Source of the DNA: Pseudomonadota bacterium
Lineage (GTDB): Bacteria; Pseudomonadota; Gammaproteobacteria; Burkholderiales; Rhodocyclaceae
Assembly: GCA_018261895.1 (NCBI GenBank)
Contig: JAGTRT010000023.1
Coordinates: forward strand, 47,143-111,142
DNA: 64,000 bases
Direction of reading: 5' to 3'
A program made the translations under genes and the position numbers. Positions 8,139-16,230 of the stretch are shown piece after piece. Below the pieces are notes generated by a model. It saw nothing but the letters and a program-made list of their open reading frames with translations. It was not told the origin of the DNA and searched no databases. Positions within the stretch are counted from its first letter, which is position 1. The number at the start of each line of letters is the position of its first letter.

Positions 8139-9283
8139 CCCAGGCCGCAACCAGTTCGCCGAAGACCGCCCTGGTCCTGACCGGCGGCGGCGCCAGAGCG
8201 GCGTATCAGGTCGGCGTGCTACTCGCCGTCTCCAAGCTGTCGACCAACCGCAAGAAAAACCCCTTCCCCATCCTTTGCGGGACCTCGGCCGGCGCCATCA
8301 ACGCAGCCAGCATCGCCTGCCTGGCGGACAATTTCGGCAAGGCGGTGTCCGTACTGGCCAGCTTCTGGCGAAACATGCATGCCGGCGACATCTACCGGGC
8401 AGACCCTCTGGGCATTGGCGTTTCAGGCGCACGCTGGATGACGATGCTGACCCTGGGCTGGCTGATTCGCAGCCGTCCGCGTTCGCTGCTCGACAACTCG
8501 CCCCTGCGGGAATTGCTGAGCCGGCATCTGGATTTCAACGGCGTCCAGCGCTCGATCGCCAAGGGCGCGCTGCACGCGCTCAGCATCTCGGCCTCAGGTT
8601 ACGAATCCGGCGACAACATCAATTTCTTTCAGGGCCATCCCGATGCCCAGCCCTGGCACCGGGTCCAGCGCATCGGTATCCGCTCGGAAATCGGTGTCGA
8701 TCACCTGCTCGCATCGAGTGCGATTCCCTTCATCTTTCCCGCTACCAAGATTCATCGCGAATACTTTGGCGACGGTTCGATGCGTCAGCTGGCGCCAATC
8801 TCGCCGGCCATCCATCTTGGTGCTGAACGGGTACTGATCATTGGCGCTGGACGCAAGAACGAGCATCAGGAACGTCGCCGGGTGGACAGCCATCCATCGC
8901 TGGCCCAGATTGCCGGTCACGCGCTATCCAGCATCTTCCTCGACAGCCTGGCCGTCGATATTGAACGGATGCAGCGCATCAACCGCACGCTCTCGGCCAT
9001 TCCACCCGATGTCAGGGAAAAGACGGACATTCCCCTGCGACCGGTCAAGGCGCTGATCATTTCACCGTCGGAACGACTTGAGCGCATTGCCGCGGAACAT
9101 GCGAGTGCCCTGCCCGTGGCCATGCGGATGATGCTCGGTGGCATTGGCGGCATGAACCGGCGCAATGGGACCCTGACCAGTTACCTGTTGTTTGAAAAGC
9201 CCTACACCCGTGCCTTGATCGACCTGGGCTACGCCGACACGATGGCGCGGGCGGACGAAGTCGTGGAGTTTCTGGACCTCTGA
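8135..9283 (+). CDS. Patatin-like phospholipase
   Basis: Serine lipid acyl hydrolase with a Ser-Asp dyad, soluble or peripheral. From this start the 382-residue protein has the oxyanion loop TGGGARAAYQ near residues 16-25, the nucleophile elbow GTSAG, and the dyad Asp in DGSMRQLAP. I place the start at the ATG at 8135, which overlaps the stop of a 21-codon upstream frame (8073-8138); an in-frame ATG at 8060 is possible but has no ribosome site, while GGAGGGGG fits the short upstream frame. The substrate is unknown. Confidence 0.85.
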   Translation: MTQAATSSPKTALVLTGGGARAAYQVGVLLAVSKLSTNRKKNPFPILCGTSAGAINAASIACLADNFGKAVSVLASFWRNMHAGDIYRADPLGIGVSGARWMTMLTLGWLIRSRPRSLLDNSPLRELLSRHLDFNGVQRSIAKGALHALSISASGYESGDNINFFQGHPDAQPWHRVQRIGIRSEIGVDHLLASSAIPFIFPATKIHREYFGDGSMRQLAPISPAIHLGAERVLIIGAGRKNEHQERRRVDSHPSLAQIAGHALSSIFLDSLAVDIERMQRINRTLSAIPPDVREKTDIPLRPVKALIISPSERLERIAAEHASALPVAMRMMLGGIGGMNRRNGTLTSYLLFEKPYTRALIDLGYADTMARADEVVEFLDL

Positions 9284-9299
9284 GCGCCGGAAGCGGTGC

Positions 9300-9703
9300 T
9301 CAGAACTTGCCCGAATCGACCCCGGAGGCCAGATCGGCGGTCACCTGATCGAAACGCAAGGTCCGCTTTCCCTTGTGATCCTTGCTGAAATCGGCGGCGT
9401 CCACGCGTCGATCCGTTCGAGATTGTAGAAGTCGGTGACGTAGATTCCTGCGATGTCGTCCTTGCGATGGTTTGGCGCGTATTTGGCCAGGTCATGCAGG
9501 AACTTGAACATGTCCTTGGCACCGTCGAAGAAATGGGCATGGCCGTCTTTCCAGGTCACAACGGCCACCCAGTTCGGGTATTTCGACACCAGCATGCCGC
9601 ACACCGGACACAAATCCTTTGCGCCGGGCTTGGGAAGGTTCTGGGCAACCGCCAGCGGTGCCCAGAACGCAACAGCTAACAATAAAAACAGTCGACGGCG
9701 CAT
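9300..9703 (-). pseudogene. nosL: nosL-type copper lipoprotein/chaperone gene, frameshifted by internal deletion
   Basis: NosL proteins bind Cu(I) and help assemble nitrous oxide reductase. The N-terminal part is clear: a signal peptide, then DLCPVCGMLVSKYPNW, DGHAHFFDGAKDMFKFLHDL and YVTDFYNLERIDA. The frame then breaks. The other frame continues with DFSKDHKGKRTLRFDQVT, the usual NosL C-terminus, to a stop at 9300. Roughly 30 residues normally found between (with the GSDVxGPMG motif) are absent. The start overlaps the stop of the upstream NosL-like gene (TGATG). Confidence 0.75.
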
Positions 9704-10308
9704 CAGCCCTTCTTCATTTCCGCGGCGCGCTTGCGACGCTCTTCACGATTCTTGCGAATCATGGCAACGTCAGCGGCCATGTCAAGATAGGACTCGCGCA
9801 GGGCGTCATTGAAATTGCCCAGCGAACCGCCGTGCTTGGCCTGAAACTCCTTGGCGGTGCTCAGCGAGGCGAAGGAATGCTTGCTGCGCTTGGTCATCGC
9901 ATGCTTGAGGTCGGCGCCGATCAGATAAACCATGCTATCGACCGGGGTCAGCGGGCGCGGCTCGGTCGTTGAGCCGTAATCCGGCCCCCAGATGTTCTTC
10001 GGTTCGCGGTCGATATTGACGCCTAGGCTGAGCGACAGGCAATGGATGGAACAAACGCCATCCACCAGATCGTCGGAATACTGGACGAGCATGCGGGCGC
10101 GGTGGTGTTCCTTGCGATCCATGCCGCAATACGGGCACTTCGGATATTTCTCGAACTCGTTTTCCAGCGGCTTGGCATCGGCCGCTTTTTTGGGAATGAA
10201 CTGGTTCGGTGTGCCGTCGGTAGCGCATGCGGTGTTCGCACTGGCCTGCGTTGTAGCGGCGGCAAGGCCGGAAAGAACGGACATCTTGAGAAGGTCACGG
10301 CGTTTCAT
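9703..10308 (-). CDS. NosL-like periplasmic protein with Tat signal
   Basis: A 201-residue protein beginning MKRRDLLKMSVLSGLAAA, which looks like a twin-arginine signal although the motif is short. The mature part carries CPYCGMDRKEHHRARM (Cys-x2-Cys-Gly-Met), the hallmark of NosL-type Cu-binding proteins, and a second Cys/His site in DGVCSIHCLSL. It is probably a copper chaperone in the periplasm. It is followed by the broken nosL and preceded by a palindrome that may be a redox-regulator site. The C-terminus is long, helical and charged. Confidence 0.75.
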   Translation of the reverse strand: MKRRDLLKMSVLSGLAAATTQASANTACATDGTPNQFIPKKAADAKPLENEFEKYPKCPYCGMDRKEHHRARMLVQYSDDLVDGVCSIHCLSLSLGVNIDREPKNIWGPDYGSTTEPRPLTPVDSMVYLIGADLKHAMTKRSKHSFASLSTAKEFQAKHGGSLGNFNDALRESYLDMAADVAMIRKNREERRKRAAEMKKG

Positions 10309-10370
10309 TGTTGCTCTCCCTGTAGCTGATTATTAGCCGTGAAATATTAGCGCCTGGTGATAGGGACAGG

Positions 10371-10389
10371 CTGCGACAAAATGTCGCAG
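10371..10389. promoter_or_regulatory. Palindrome TGCGACA-N3-TGTCGCA, RegA/RegR-like box
   Basis: Inverted repeat about 63 bases upstream of the NosL-like start at 10308. The inner GCGAC-N5-GTCGC agrees with the GCGnC-N5-GnCGC core described for RegA/ActR/RegR redox regulators. The same palindrome occurs at 19204-19230. There is no T tract, so it is not a normal terminator. Confidence 0.45.
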
Positions 10390-11091
10390 CTAGCCCAGCA
10401 AACTGTTCATCACCGTGTAGTAGCGAATGCCCTGCCAGAGCGTCGACACCCCCAGCGCGATGACGAACAGCGCCGCGCCCTTGAGCAACCAGCCGCGCAA
10501 CTTTGGACCGAGCTTGCCGAACAGGAAGGAGGCCGAGAGCATCGACGGCAGCGTGCCGGCGCCGAAGGCCAGCATGAGCAAACCACCTTCCAGAATCGAT
10601 GGCGCCGTGGTCGCCTTGACGGCCATGGCCATGGTCATCGAACACGGCATCAGGCCGTTGATCGCGCCGCCGATCAACGCGCCGACCACCGGGCCTTTCT
10701 GCACCGCCAGCATGAACTGCCGGCGCAGCCAGGCGATGGGGGCAAAGCCAAGACGGTTGCGGAAAGGTGAAACGCCGAGCAGATCAAGGCCGAGCAGGAT
10801 GACGACGATACCGGCAACGATCTGCAGCACGCCCTGCAGCTTGCCGAACTGCCCCGTGGAAATGAGCACCGCGCCAATCGCTGCGGCAATTACACCAACG
10901 ACCGTGTAGATGGCAACCCGCGCACCGTGATAGGCCAGATAAGGCCAGACACCCTTGGCACCGAGTTTCATGAAAAACCCGGAAACCAGCCCGCCGCACA
11001 TGCCGAGGCAATGGCCACTACCGAGCAGGCCGGTCATGAAGGCAAGCCAGTAGGAAAATTCGGCGATGGCGTGGTGGTGGCTGTGGTCCAA
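10390..11091 (-). CDS. SafE/DsbD-like membrane protein (COG2836 type)
   Basis: A 233-residue inner-membrane protein with about six hydrophobic segments. The N-terminus is His-rich (MDHSHHHAIAEF) and the first segment contains GSGHCLGMCGG, a Cys motif typical of the CcdA/DsbD-related sulfite-exporter-like family often found beside cytochrome oxidase copper genes. A second motif, PCSMTMAMA, lies near residue 155. Likely roles are thiol relay or copper handling at the membrane. It lies downstream of the CPx ATPase, separated by about 50 bases that hold a copy of the 33-bp repeat. Confidence 0.75.
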   Translation of the reverse strand: MDHSHHHAIAEFSYWLAFMTGLLGSGHCLGMCGGLVSGFFMKLGAKGVWPYLAYHGARVAIYTVVGVIAAAIGAVLISTGQFGKLQGVLQIVAGIVVILLGLDLLGVSPFRNRLGFAPIAWLRRQFMLAVQKGPVVGALIGGAINGLMPCSMTMAMAVKATTAPSILEGGLLMLAFGAGTLPSMLSASFLFGKLGPKLRGWLLKGAALFVIALGVSTLWQGIRYYTVMNSLLG

Positions 11092-11103
11092 AACGGGATT
11101 CCT

Positions 11104-11136
11104 ACGGTCAACCGGAAAAAATGGCCAAAATTGAAA
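11104..11136 (-). repeat. 33-bp dispersed repeat, copy 2
   Basis: Lies between the stop of the CPx ATPase and the start of the SafE-like gene; the core reads ACGGTCAACCGG on the plus strand. Confidence 0.85.
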
Positions 11137-11139
11137 TGT

Positions 11140-13572
11140 TCACCGCTGCAGGCGCAGGGAGTTGGCGACGACCGAAGTCGAGCTCATCGCCATGGCGGCC
11201 GCCGCGATCATCGGGTTGAGGCGGCCGGCGGCGGCGACCGGGATGGCGATGACGTTGTAGCCGAGCGCCCAGAACAGGTTCTGGCGGATGATCGCCATGG
11301 TCCGCCGCGACAGGTCGATACCGGCTGCAACGCGGGCGATGTCGCCGCCGACCAGTGTGATGTCGGCTGATTCGACGGCAATGTCGGCGCCGCCGCCGAT
11401 GGCAAAGCCGACGTCGGACGCGGCCAGGGCCGGAGCGTCGTTGATGCCGTCGCCGATCATGCCAACCTTCTCGCCGGCCTGCTGCAATTCGTGGATGACG
11501 GCCAGTTTGTCGGCCGGTGTGGCGCGGGCGACGACGCGGTCGATGCCGACCAGTTGGGCGACATGGCGGGCGACGGCGTCGACGTCGCCGGTCGCCATCA
11601 CGGTTTTGAGACCGAGGCTATGCAGCAGCGCGATGGCCTCGCGGGCACCGGCACGCGGCTGGTCGGCGATGGCGAAGATGGCCACCGGTTGGCCGTCGAC
11701 CGCAATGAAGACGGGGGTCTTGCCCTGCTCGGCCAGCCGGTGTGCTTCATCGGCAAGCGGCGCGCAGGCGATGCCCATTTCGTCGAGCAGCGCGGCGTTG
11801 CCGATGACGATGTCCAGCCCATCGACTTGCGCCGTGATGCCACGCCCCGGGTGGGCGGCGAAGGATTCGGCGGCCAGCGTGTCTTTCAGGCGTGGCTTGC
11901 TCCACTCGGCCAGCGCCCGGGCAAGGAAGTGTTCGGAACCGGCTTCGGCTGCGGCAATCAGACTGGCCAGCCGGGCCTCATCCATACCGGGCAGGATGAA
12001 AGTATCGGTGACGACCGGCTTGCCTTCGGTAATTGTGCCGGTCTTGTCGAAGACGACGGTAGTCAGCTTGGCCGCCGTTTCGAGCGCCTCGCCGTTGCGG
12101 ATGAAAATGCCGCGCTTGGCGGCCTGGCCGGTGCCGACCATGATCGCCGTCGGCGTGGCCAGCCCGAGGGCGCAAGGGCAGGCGATGAGCAGGACGGCGA
12201 CGGAATGGGCCAGCGCGGCGGACACCGGATGCCCGGCCATGGCCCAGCCGGCGAAGGTCAGCGCGGCAATGCCGCCGACGGCCGGCACGAAGCGGGCCGA
12301 AATGCGGTCGGCAAGCTTCTGCACCGGCAGCTTGCTGCCCTGCGCCTGATCGACCAGTTTGACGATGCCGGACAGAACGGTGTCACCCCCAACGGCGGTA
12401 ACCGTCATGACGAAACTGCCGTTGCCATTCAGGCAGCCGCCGATCACCTTGTCGCCGGCCGTCTTGGCCACCGGCAGCGATTCGCCGGTGATCATCGCTT
12501 CATCGACCGAGGAAGCGCCTTCGAGGACGCAGCCGTCGGTCGGAATCTTGTCGCCGGCCCGCACGCGCAGGCGATCCCCGATCTGCACGTCGTCGATGGA
12601 TACTTCGAATTCGCTGCCGTCGGCCTCGATGCGCAGCGCCGTTTCCGGCTGCAGTTCGATGAGCTTGCGGATCGCCTCGCCGGCCTTGCCCTTGGCGCGC
12701 TCTTCCATGTAGCGGCCGAGCAGCACGAAGGTACAGATACCGGCCGCCGACTCGAAATAGACGTGGTGGTGCATCCGGAACACGCCGGGAATGCTGTAGG
12801 CCCAGGCGGCGCCGGCGCCGATGGCGATCAGCGTGTCCATGTTGGCTTCGCCCTGTTTGGCCAGCATCCAGGCCTTGCGGAAAATGCTGTTGCTGCTGCC
12901 GAACAGGATGGCCGACGACAGCGCGAATTCCATGACGCGCAAAGCCGGCGAGCGATGCATGGCCATGCCGGAGATCATCACCGGCACGGTCAGGATGGCC
13001 GCCTGGATGAAGCGTTTCTTGGCTTCCTCGACGCGCTCCTTTTCACGCTCGACGATCAGGCGGCGCTGTGCCAGCGTGTCCATCGGCCGCGTCGTATAGC
13101 CCAGCGCGCTGACGACTTTCGACACCGCCTCGCGGTCGATGACGCCATTGACCGTCACCGTCTCGGCGGCGAAATTGACCGAGGCGTAGCGCACACGCGG
13201 GTCGCGCTTGAGCTTCATTTCGATGAGCAGAGCGCAGGAGGCGCAGCTCATGCCTTCGATGGCCAGCGAGCATTCCTGCACCGGGCCATCGACCGGCGCG
13301 GCAACGACGGGCGCCGCTTTCGGCGCGGCAATCAGGTTGCCGAGCACGGCATCCAGCGTCGCCAGCAGGCGTTCTTCCGGCAAGGCCGCCGGGTCGTATT
13401 CGACGATCAGCGAACCGATGTCGGCGACGATGCGCACCTCCTTGATGGCCGGATGCTTGCGCAGCAGGATTTCCAGGATGTAGCACCGCTCCTGCTCTTT
13501 TTCGAGCGAAGGGGCCAGCACCCGAAGGCGGCGGCGCAGGCGGTGGGCGATCCGGAAATGTTTCGGCGTCAC
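11140..13572 (-). CDS. CPx-type heavy-metal translocating P-type ATPase
   Basis: ATP-driven Cu+-type exporter in the inner membrane. From the GTG at 13572 it has 810 residues. Features in order: a degenerate HMA-like domain without Cys (about 3-80), an HMA domain with GMSCASC (Cys110, Cys113), TGES near 362, the membrane metal site CPC at 465-467, the phosphorylation motif DKTGT at Asp509, and GDGINDAPAL near the C-terminus. The GTG overlaps the TGA of the upstream gene (GTGA), so this start implies coupling; a longer frame to 13680 would overlap that gene. Context suggests copper supply to exported cuproenzymes. Confidence 0.9.
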   Translation of the reverse strand: MTPKHFRIAHRLRRRLRVLAPSLEKEQERCYILEILLRKHPAIKEVRIVADIGSLIVEYDPAALPEERLLATLDAVLGNLIAAPKAAPVVAAPVDGPVQECSLAIEGMSCASCALLIEMKLKRDPRVRYASVNFAAETVTVNGVIDREAVSKVVSALGYTTRPMDTLAQRRLIVEREKERVEEAKKRFIQAAILTVPVMISGMAMHRSPALRVMEFALSSAILFGSSNSIFRKAWMLAKQGEANMDTLIAIGAGAAWAYSIPGVFRMHHHVYFESAAGICTFVLLGRYMEERAKGKAGEAIRKLIELQPETALRIEADGSEFEVSIDDVQIGDRLRVRAGDKIPTDGCVLEGASSVDEAMITGESLPVAKTAGDKVIGGCLNGNGSFVMTVTAVGGDTVLSGIVKLVDQAQGSKLPVQKLADRISARFVPAVGGIAALTFAGWAMAGHPVSAALAHSVAVLLIACPCALGLATPTAIMVGTGQAAKRGIFIRNGEALETAAKLTTVVFDKTGTITEGKPVVTDTFILPGMDEARLASLIAAAEAGSEHFLARALAEWSKPRLKDTLAAESFAAHPGRGITAQVDGLDIVIGNAALLDEMGIACAPLADEAHRLAEQGKTPVFIAVDGQPVAIFAIADQPRAGAREAIALLHSLGLKTVMATGDVDAVARHVAQLVGIDRVVARATPADKLAVIHELQQAGEKVGMIGDGINDAPALAASDVGFAIGGGADIAVESADITLVGGDIARVAAGIDLSRRTMAIIRQNLFWALGYNVIAIPVAAAGRLNPMIAAAAMAMSSTSVVANSLRLQR

Positions 13573-14165
13573 TTGGTTTTGCGGTAACGGACGAGCAGGA
13601 AGACGAGGTAGAACACCGTCAGCCAGGCATTGCTGTGGGCGACGGGGTTCTGCAGCCAGCGCTTGGTGATCAGGTCCCAATGCACGCGGATCAGGTAGAA
13701 GGCGACGATGTCGTTGAAGAAGTTGGTGATTGCCTTCTCGGTCAGCGCGCTTTCGACCATCGGCTGGAAACGCGCCTGCAGCGAGCCTTCCGGGGCCGGT
13801 TGCGCTGGGATGATGATCGCCTTGAGCTTGTCGAGCAGTGGCTGGAAACCATTGTTCAGGTCGATGGACGGGGCGGCTTCCGGCTCGGCAGCGGGCGCAT
13901 CTTCAAGCGGCAGGCCGGGCAGCAGGCTGAACAGGTGTCGGGCAACCTCGGCCGTGCTCAATGCCTGCGCGTCGAAACGGATGGAAATGCGCTTCCAGCC
14001 ACGGTCGACCGCAGCACTGCTCAGGCCGACCAGGGTTTTCATGCCTTCTTCGATGGCAGCCACGGCGGCCTCGCCGCAGATCTCAGCCGGCAGTTCGAGG
14101 CGCAGATAGCCCGGCTCGCGATGAAGAACGACGATGCGTTGCGCCAGTTCGGCGGTTTGCGTCAT
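13569..14165 (-). CDS. HMA-like accessory membrane protein
   Basis: A 198-residue protein. Residues about 8-85 (IVVLHREPGYLRLELP to VARHLFSLL) look like a heavy-metal-associated fold without the Cys pair, similar to the degenerate domain at the start of the ATPase that follows. After an Ala/Pro/Glu-rich linker comes one C-terminal hydrophobic segment (NAWLTVFYLVFLLVRYR). Its stop overlaps the ATPase start. I infer an accessory subunit of the ATPase; no enzyme motif is visible. Confidence 0.7.
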   Translation of the reverse strand: MTQTAELAQRIVVLHREPGYLRLELPAEICGEAAVAAIEEGMKTLVGLSSAAVDRGWKRISIRFDAQALSTAEVARHLFSLLPGLPLEDAPAAEPEAAPSIDLNNGFQPLLDKLKAIIIPAQPAPEGSLQARFQPMVESALTEKAITNFFNDIVAFYLIRVHWDLITKRWLQNPVAHSNAWLTVFYLVFLLVRYRKTK

Positions 14166-14175
14166 GTTGCCTCCG

Positions 14176-14544
14176 TCAGGCCGCCGAGGTTTCGCTGACC
14201 GGCGGCGGATTGCCCTCGATCTTGTCCTGGGCTTCGGCCATCAGGTCGGCCAGGTTTTCCTTCTGGTGCAGCGCGAAATCCTTGCCCATGCCGGTCGCCT
14301 TGGACAGGCCATCGACGATTTCCTTCTGGTACTTGAAGAGCAGGAAACCGGCGGCAATGCCACCCGCCGCTCCGACGGCCAGCAGGGTCAGCGGATTGCG
14401 CAACAGCGCACCGCCGAGCAGGCCCTTGCCGGCTGCAAAGCCGGCACCGGCCATCATGGCGCCGGTCGCCATCGGTTTGCTCATCATGTGGCCCGCCGTA
14501 CTCATCATGTGCGGCATTTTCTTCATCATCTCTTCGGTCATCAT
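14176..14544 (-). CDS. Met/His-rich small membrane protein
   Basis: A 122-residue protein that starts with a Met-rich, His-containing stretch (MMTEEMMKKMPHMMSTAGHMM), continues with a Gly/Ala-rich hydrophobic region around residues 30-70, and ends with a charged helix. Methionine clusters are common Cu(I)-binding features in periplasmic copper proteins. I do not recognise a family. It lies 10-12 bases from both neighbours in the ATPase operon, so a copper-related role is inferred from context. Confidence 0.6.
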   Translation of the reverse strand: MMTEEMMKKMPHMMSTAGHMMSKPMATGAMMAGAGFAAGKGLLGGALLRNPLTLLAVGAAGGIAAGFLLFKYQKEIVDGLSKATGMGKDFALHQKENLADLMAEAQDKIEGNPPPVSETSAA

Positions 14545-14556
14545 GGTCGTTTCCTT

Positions 14557-14739
14557 TCAGGATTTCTGGGCTGAATTCTGCTCATTTTGAACCGGCGTTT
14601 CCTTGATGTCATGCAACATCTCGTAAATTCCCCGGCAACCTTCGCAGCAGAACTGGTATTGCTTCTCCGGCGTGTTGAGGACGAAGGGCTTGACGCCGAC
14701 ATCGAGGCTGCACAGGTCGCAGGCGCGGTTCTCGCTCAT
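14557..14739 (-). CDS. Stand-alone metal-binding domain like the FixI/CcoI N-terminus
   Basis: A 60-residue protein with CDLC at Cys7/Cys10 and FCCEGC at Cys31/Cys32/Cys35 followed by RGIYEML. This CxxC plus FCCxGCxxIYxxL pattern matches the N-terminal metal-binding region normally fused to CcoI/FixI copper ATPases (the PF12156-type domain). Here it is a separate gene in the same operon as a CPx ATPase that lacks it. The ATG overlaps the TGA of the TlpA-like gene (ATGA). Confidence 0.75.
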   Translation of the reverse strand: MSENRACDLCSLDVGVKPFVLNTPEKQYQFCCEGCRGIYEMLHDIKETPVQNEQNSAQKS

Positions 14740-15221
14740 TGCAGCAATTCCTGGACATGGCGGGCGAAGGTCGCTTCGTCCGCCTCGCCGACGATCTTGC
14801 CGCGCACGATGCCCTGGCCGTCGATGAAGAAGGTGGTCGGCAGGCCGACCACGCCATAGCTGCGGGCGATGGCTGAATTCTCGTCGAGCAGCGCCGGGTA
14901 GCTGACGCCGAGCTTGGCCATGAAGGCGCTGATCGTCGCCTTGTCCTGGCCCGCGTTGATCGCCAGCACCTGCAGCTTGCCCTGGTTGGCCCGATAGACG
15001 GGTTCGATGGCCTTCATTTCGCCCTCGCAGAACTTGCACCAGTCAGCCCAGAAGCGGACGACCAGCGCCTTGCCGGCATAGGCGGCGGGAAACTGCTCGG
15101 CAGCGCCATCAAGCCGGCTGGTCTGGAAAGCCGGGGCGGTGCTGCCAATATTGATGTTGGCCTTGGGCGTCTCGCTGCCGCAGGCGCTCAAAAACAGGGC
15201 GAAAATCAGGAGAAAGCGCAT
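14736..15221 (-). CDS. TlpA/ResA-like thioredoxin-fold lipoprotein
   Basis: A 161-residue protein with a lipobox LSAC (Cys14), so anchored on the periplasmic side. The thioredoxin fold carries the redox motif WCKFC (Cys62, Cys65) and the cis-Pro region GLPTTFFIDGQG. Such proteins reduce disulfides in apocytochromes or Cu-site proteins such as Sco and the CuA subunit. Operon context with a metal ATPase and Sco supports a role in keeping copper-site cysteines reduced. Confidence 0.85.
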   Translation of the reverse strand: MRFLLIFALFLSACGSETPKANINIGSTAPAFQTSRLDGAAEQFPAAYAGKALVVRFWADWCKFCEGEMKAIEPVYRANQGKLQVLAINAGQDKATISAFMAKLGVSYPALLDENSAIARSYGVVGLPTTFFIDGQGIVRGKIVGEADEATFARHVQELLQ

Positions 15222-15222
15222 C

Positions 15223-16230
15223 TCAGTGTTCGATCAGGATCAGGTTGGAGGTCAGCACGAAGCCGGTGGCCAGCGCCGTGAACAGAATATAGCCTGCCAC
15301 GGTCAACCCGGAAAATCGCCGAGAAATGAAAGGGATGATTTTGGCCAGACTGGGCACCCCGGCGAAGGGCTGGACGGCCCCAGCGCCCAGACCGGCCGCC
15401 GTGGCGACGAACAACGGCACGTAGAGCCAGTAACCCAGGTAGTCGTATTCCGGCTTGAGGATACAGAACGGGCAGTGGTGGTGCGGATGCTCGTAGATGT
15501 AGAGCGAGATGAAGGAGAGCACGCCGGTGATGGCGGCGATGAAGGCACCGGCGCTGGCCAGTGCCAGTAGATAGCCGCTGGTCCGCCCGCCGCGCCGCCA
15601 ATGCCAGAGCGCCACGCCAATTGCGGCGATCATCGCGCCATAGAACAGCCAGATGGCCGGCAGCGGTTCGAGGCCGGAGGCTTCGGCGGCGATGGTCTTG
15701 GCCTCGCCGGAGAACAGGCTGCCGCAGCACGAGGTGATCACATTGGCCTTGAGACCGGAGAAATACTGGAACTCCAGCCAGAAGCTGCCTGCGAGCAAGG
15801 GCAGCAAAAGCAGCAGCAGGCCGTACTTGATGCGGACCAGCGGGTAATCGCGGGCTTGCGTATCGACGTGGTTGATGGCCAGCCACATGGCGGCCAGGAA
15901 GAAAATGGCCATCTGCGCGATGAGCGACGGAAAGCCGTAGTCATTGACGTTGAGCGTACCGACCGCGCACATGGCGCCGACGAACATCACCGACAGCCGG
16001 TCGGCGTTGAAGACAAAAAGCAGCAACGCGGCCAGCTGGACGAGCATGACGAAGGAGAGCAGCGTCGAGAACAGGTAGGTGCGGCGCTCCAGCGCCAGTT
16101 GCCGCTCCGAACCGCTGGCGATGTCCCAGTGGCGGATGACCTGCACAGCAAAGGGCGCGGCGGCGAGCAGCATGAGCACCGCGACGCCGGCGGCCATGAG
16201 CAGCGCGATGATGGCGGGCTGGAAGAGCAT
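15223..16230 (-). CDS. Polytopic membrane protein with Cys pairs and a His-rich loop
   Basis: A 335-residue protein with about eight hydrophobic segments. Two motifs stand out: ITSCCGSLF (Cys168-Cys169) and EHPHHHCPFCILK (three His after HP, Cys253 and Cys256), both next to membrane segments, suggesting a metal or thiol-redox site. I do not recognise a family with certainty. The ATG overlaps the last base of the ABC ATPase frame, and the TlpA-like gene follows one base after the stop. Residues about 302-312 (ISRRFSGLTVA) derive from a diverged copy of the 33-bp repeat. Confidence 0.7.
   Translation of the reverse strand: MLFQPAIIALLMAAGVAVLMLLAAAPFAVQVIRHWDIASGSERQLALERRTYLFSTLLSFVMLVQLAALLLFVFNADRLSVMFVGAMCAVGTLNVNDYGFPSLIAQMAIFFLAAMWLAINHVDTQARDYPLVRIKYGLLLLLLPLLAGSFWLEFQYFSGLKANVITSCCGSLFSGEAKTIAAEASGLEPLPAIWLFYGAMIAAIGVALWHWRRGGRTSGYLLALASAGAFIAAITGVLSFISLYIYEHPHHHCPFCILKPEYDYLGYWLYVPLFVATAAGLGAGAVQPFAGVPSLAKIIPFISRRFSGLTVAGYILFTALATGFVLTSNLILIEH
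15299..15331 (-). repeat. 33-bp dispersed repeat, diverged copy inside a gene
   Basis: Starts ACGGTCAACC and ends ATGAAA with the same 33-base length; by eye 26 of 33 positions agree with the consensus. It lies in frame within the 335-residue membrane protein gene. Confidence 0.5.

Noticed and set aside
11491..13587. Plus-strand open frame of about 698 codons opposite the CPx ATPase
   Set aside because: It is antisense to a gene with complete P-type ATPase motifs; its product is His/Gly/Asp-rich with no domain, the usual shadow in GC-rich DNA.
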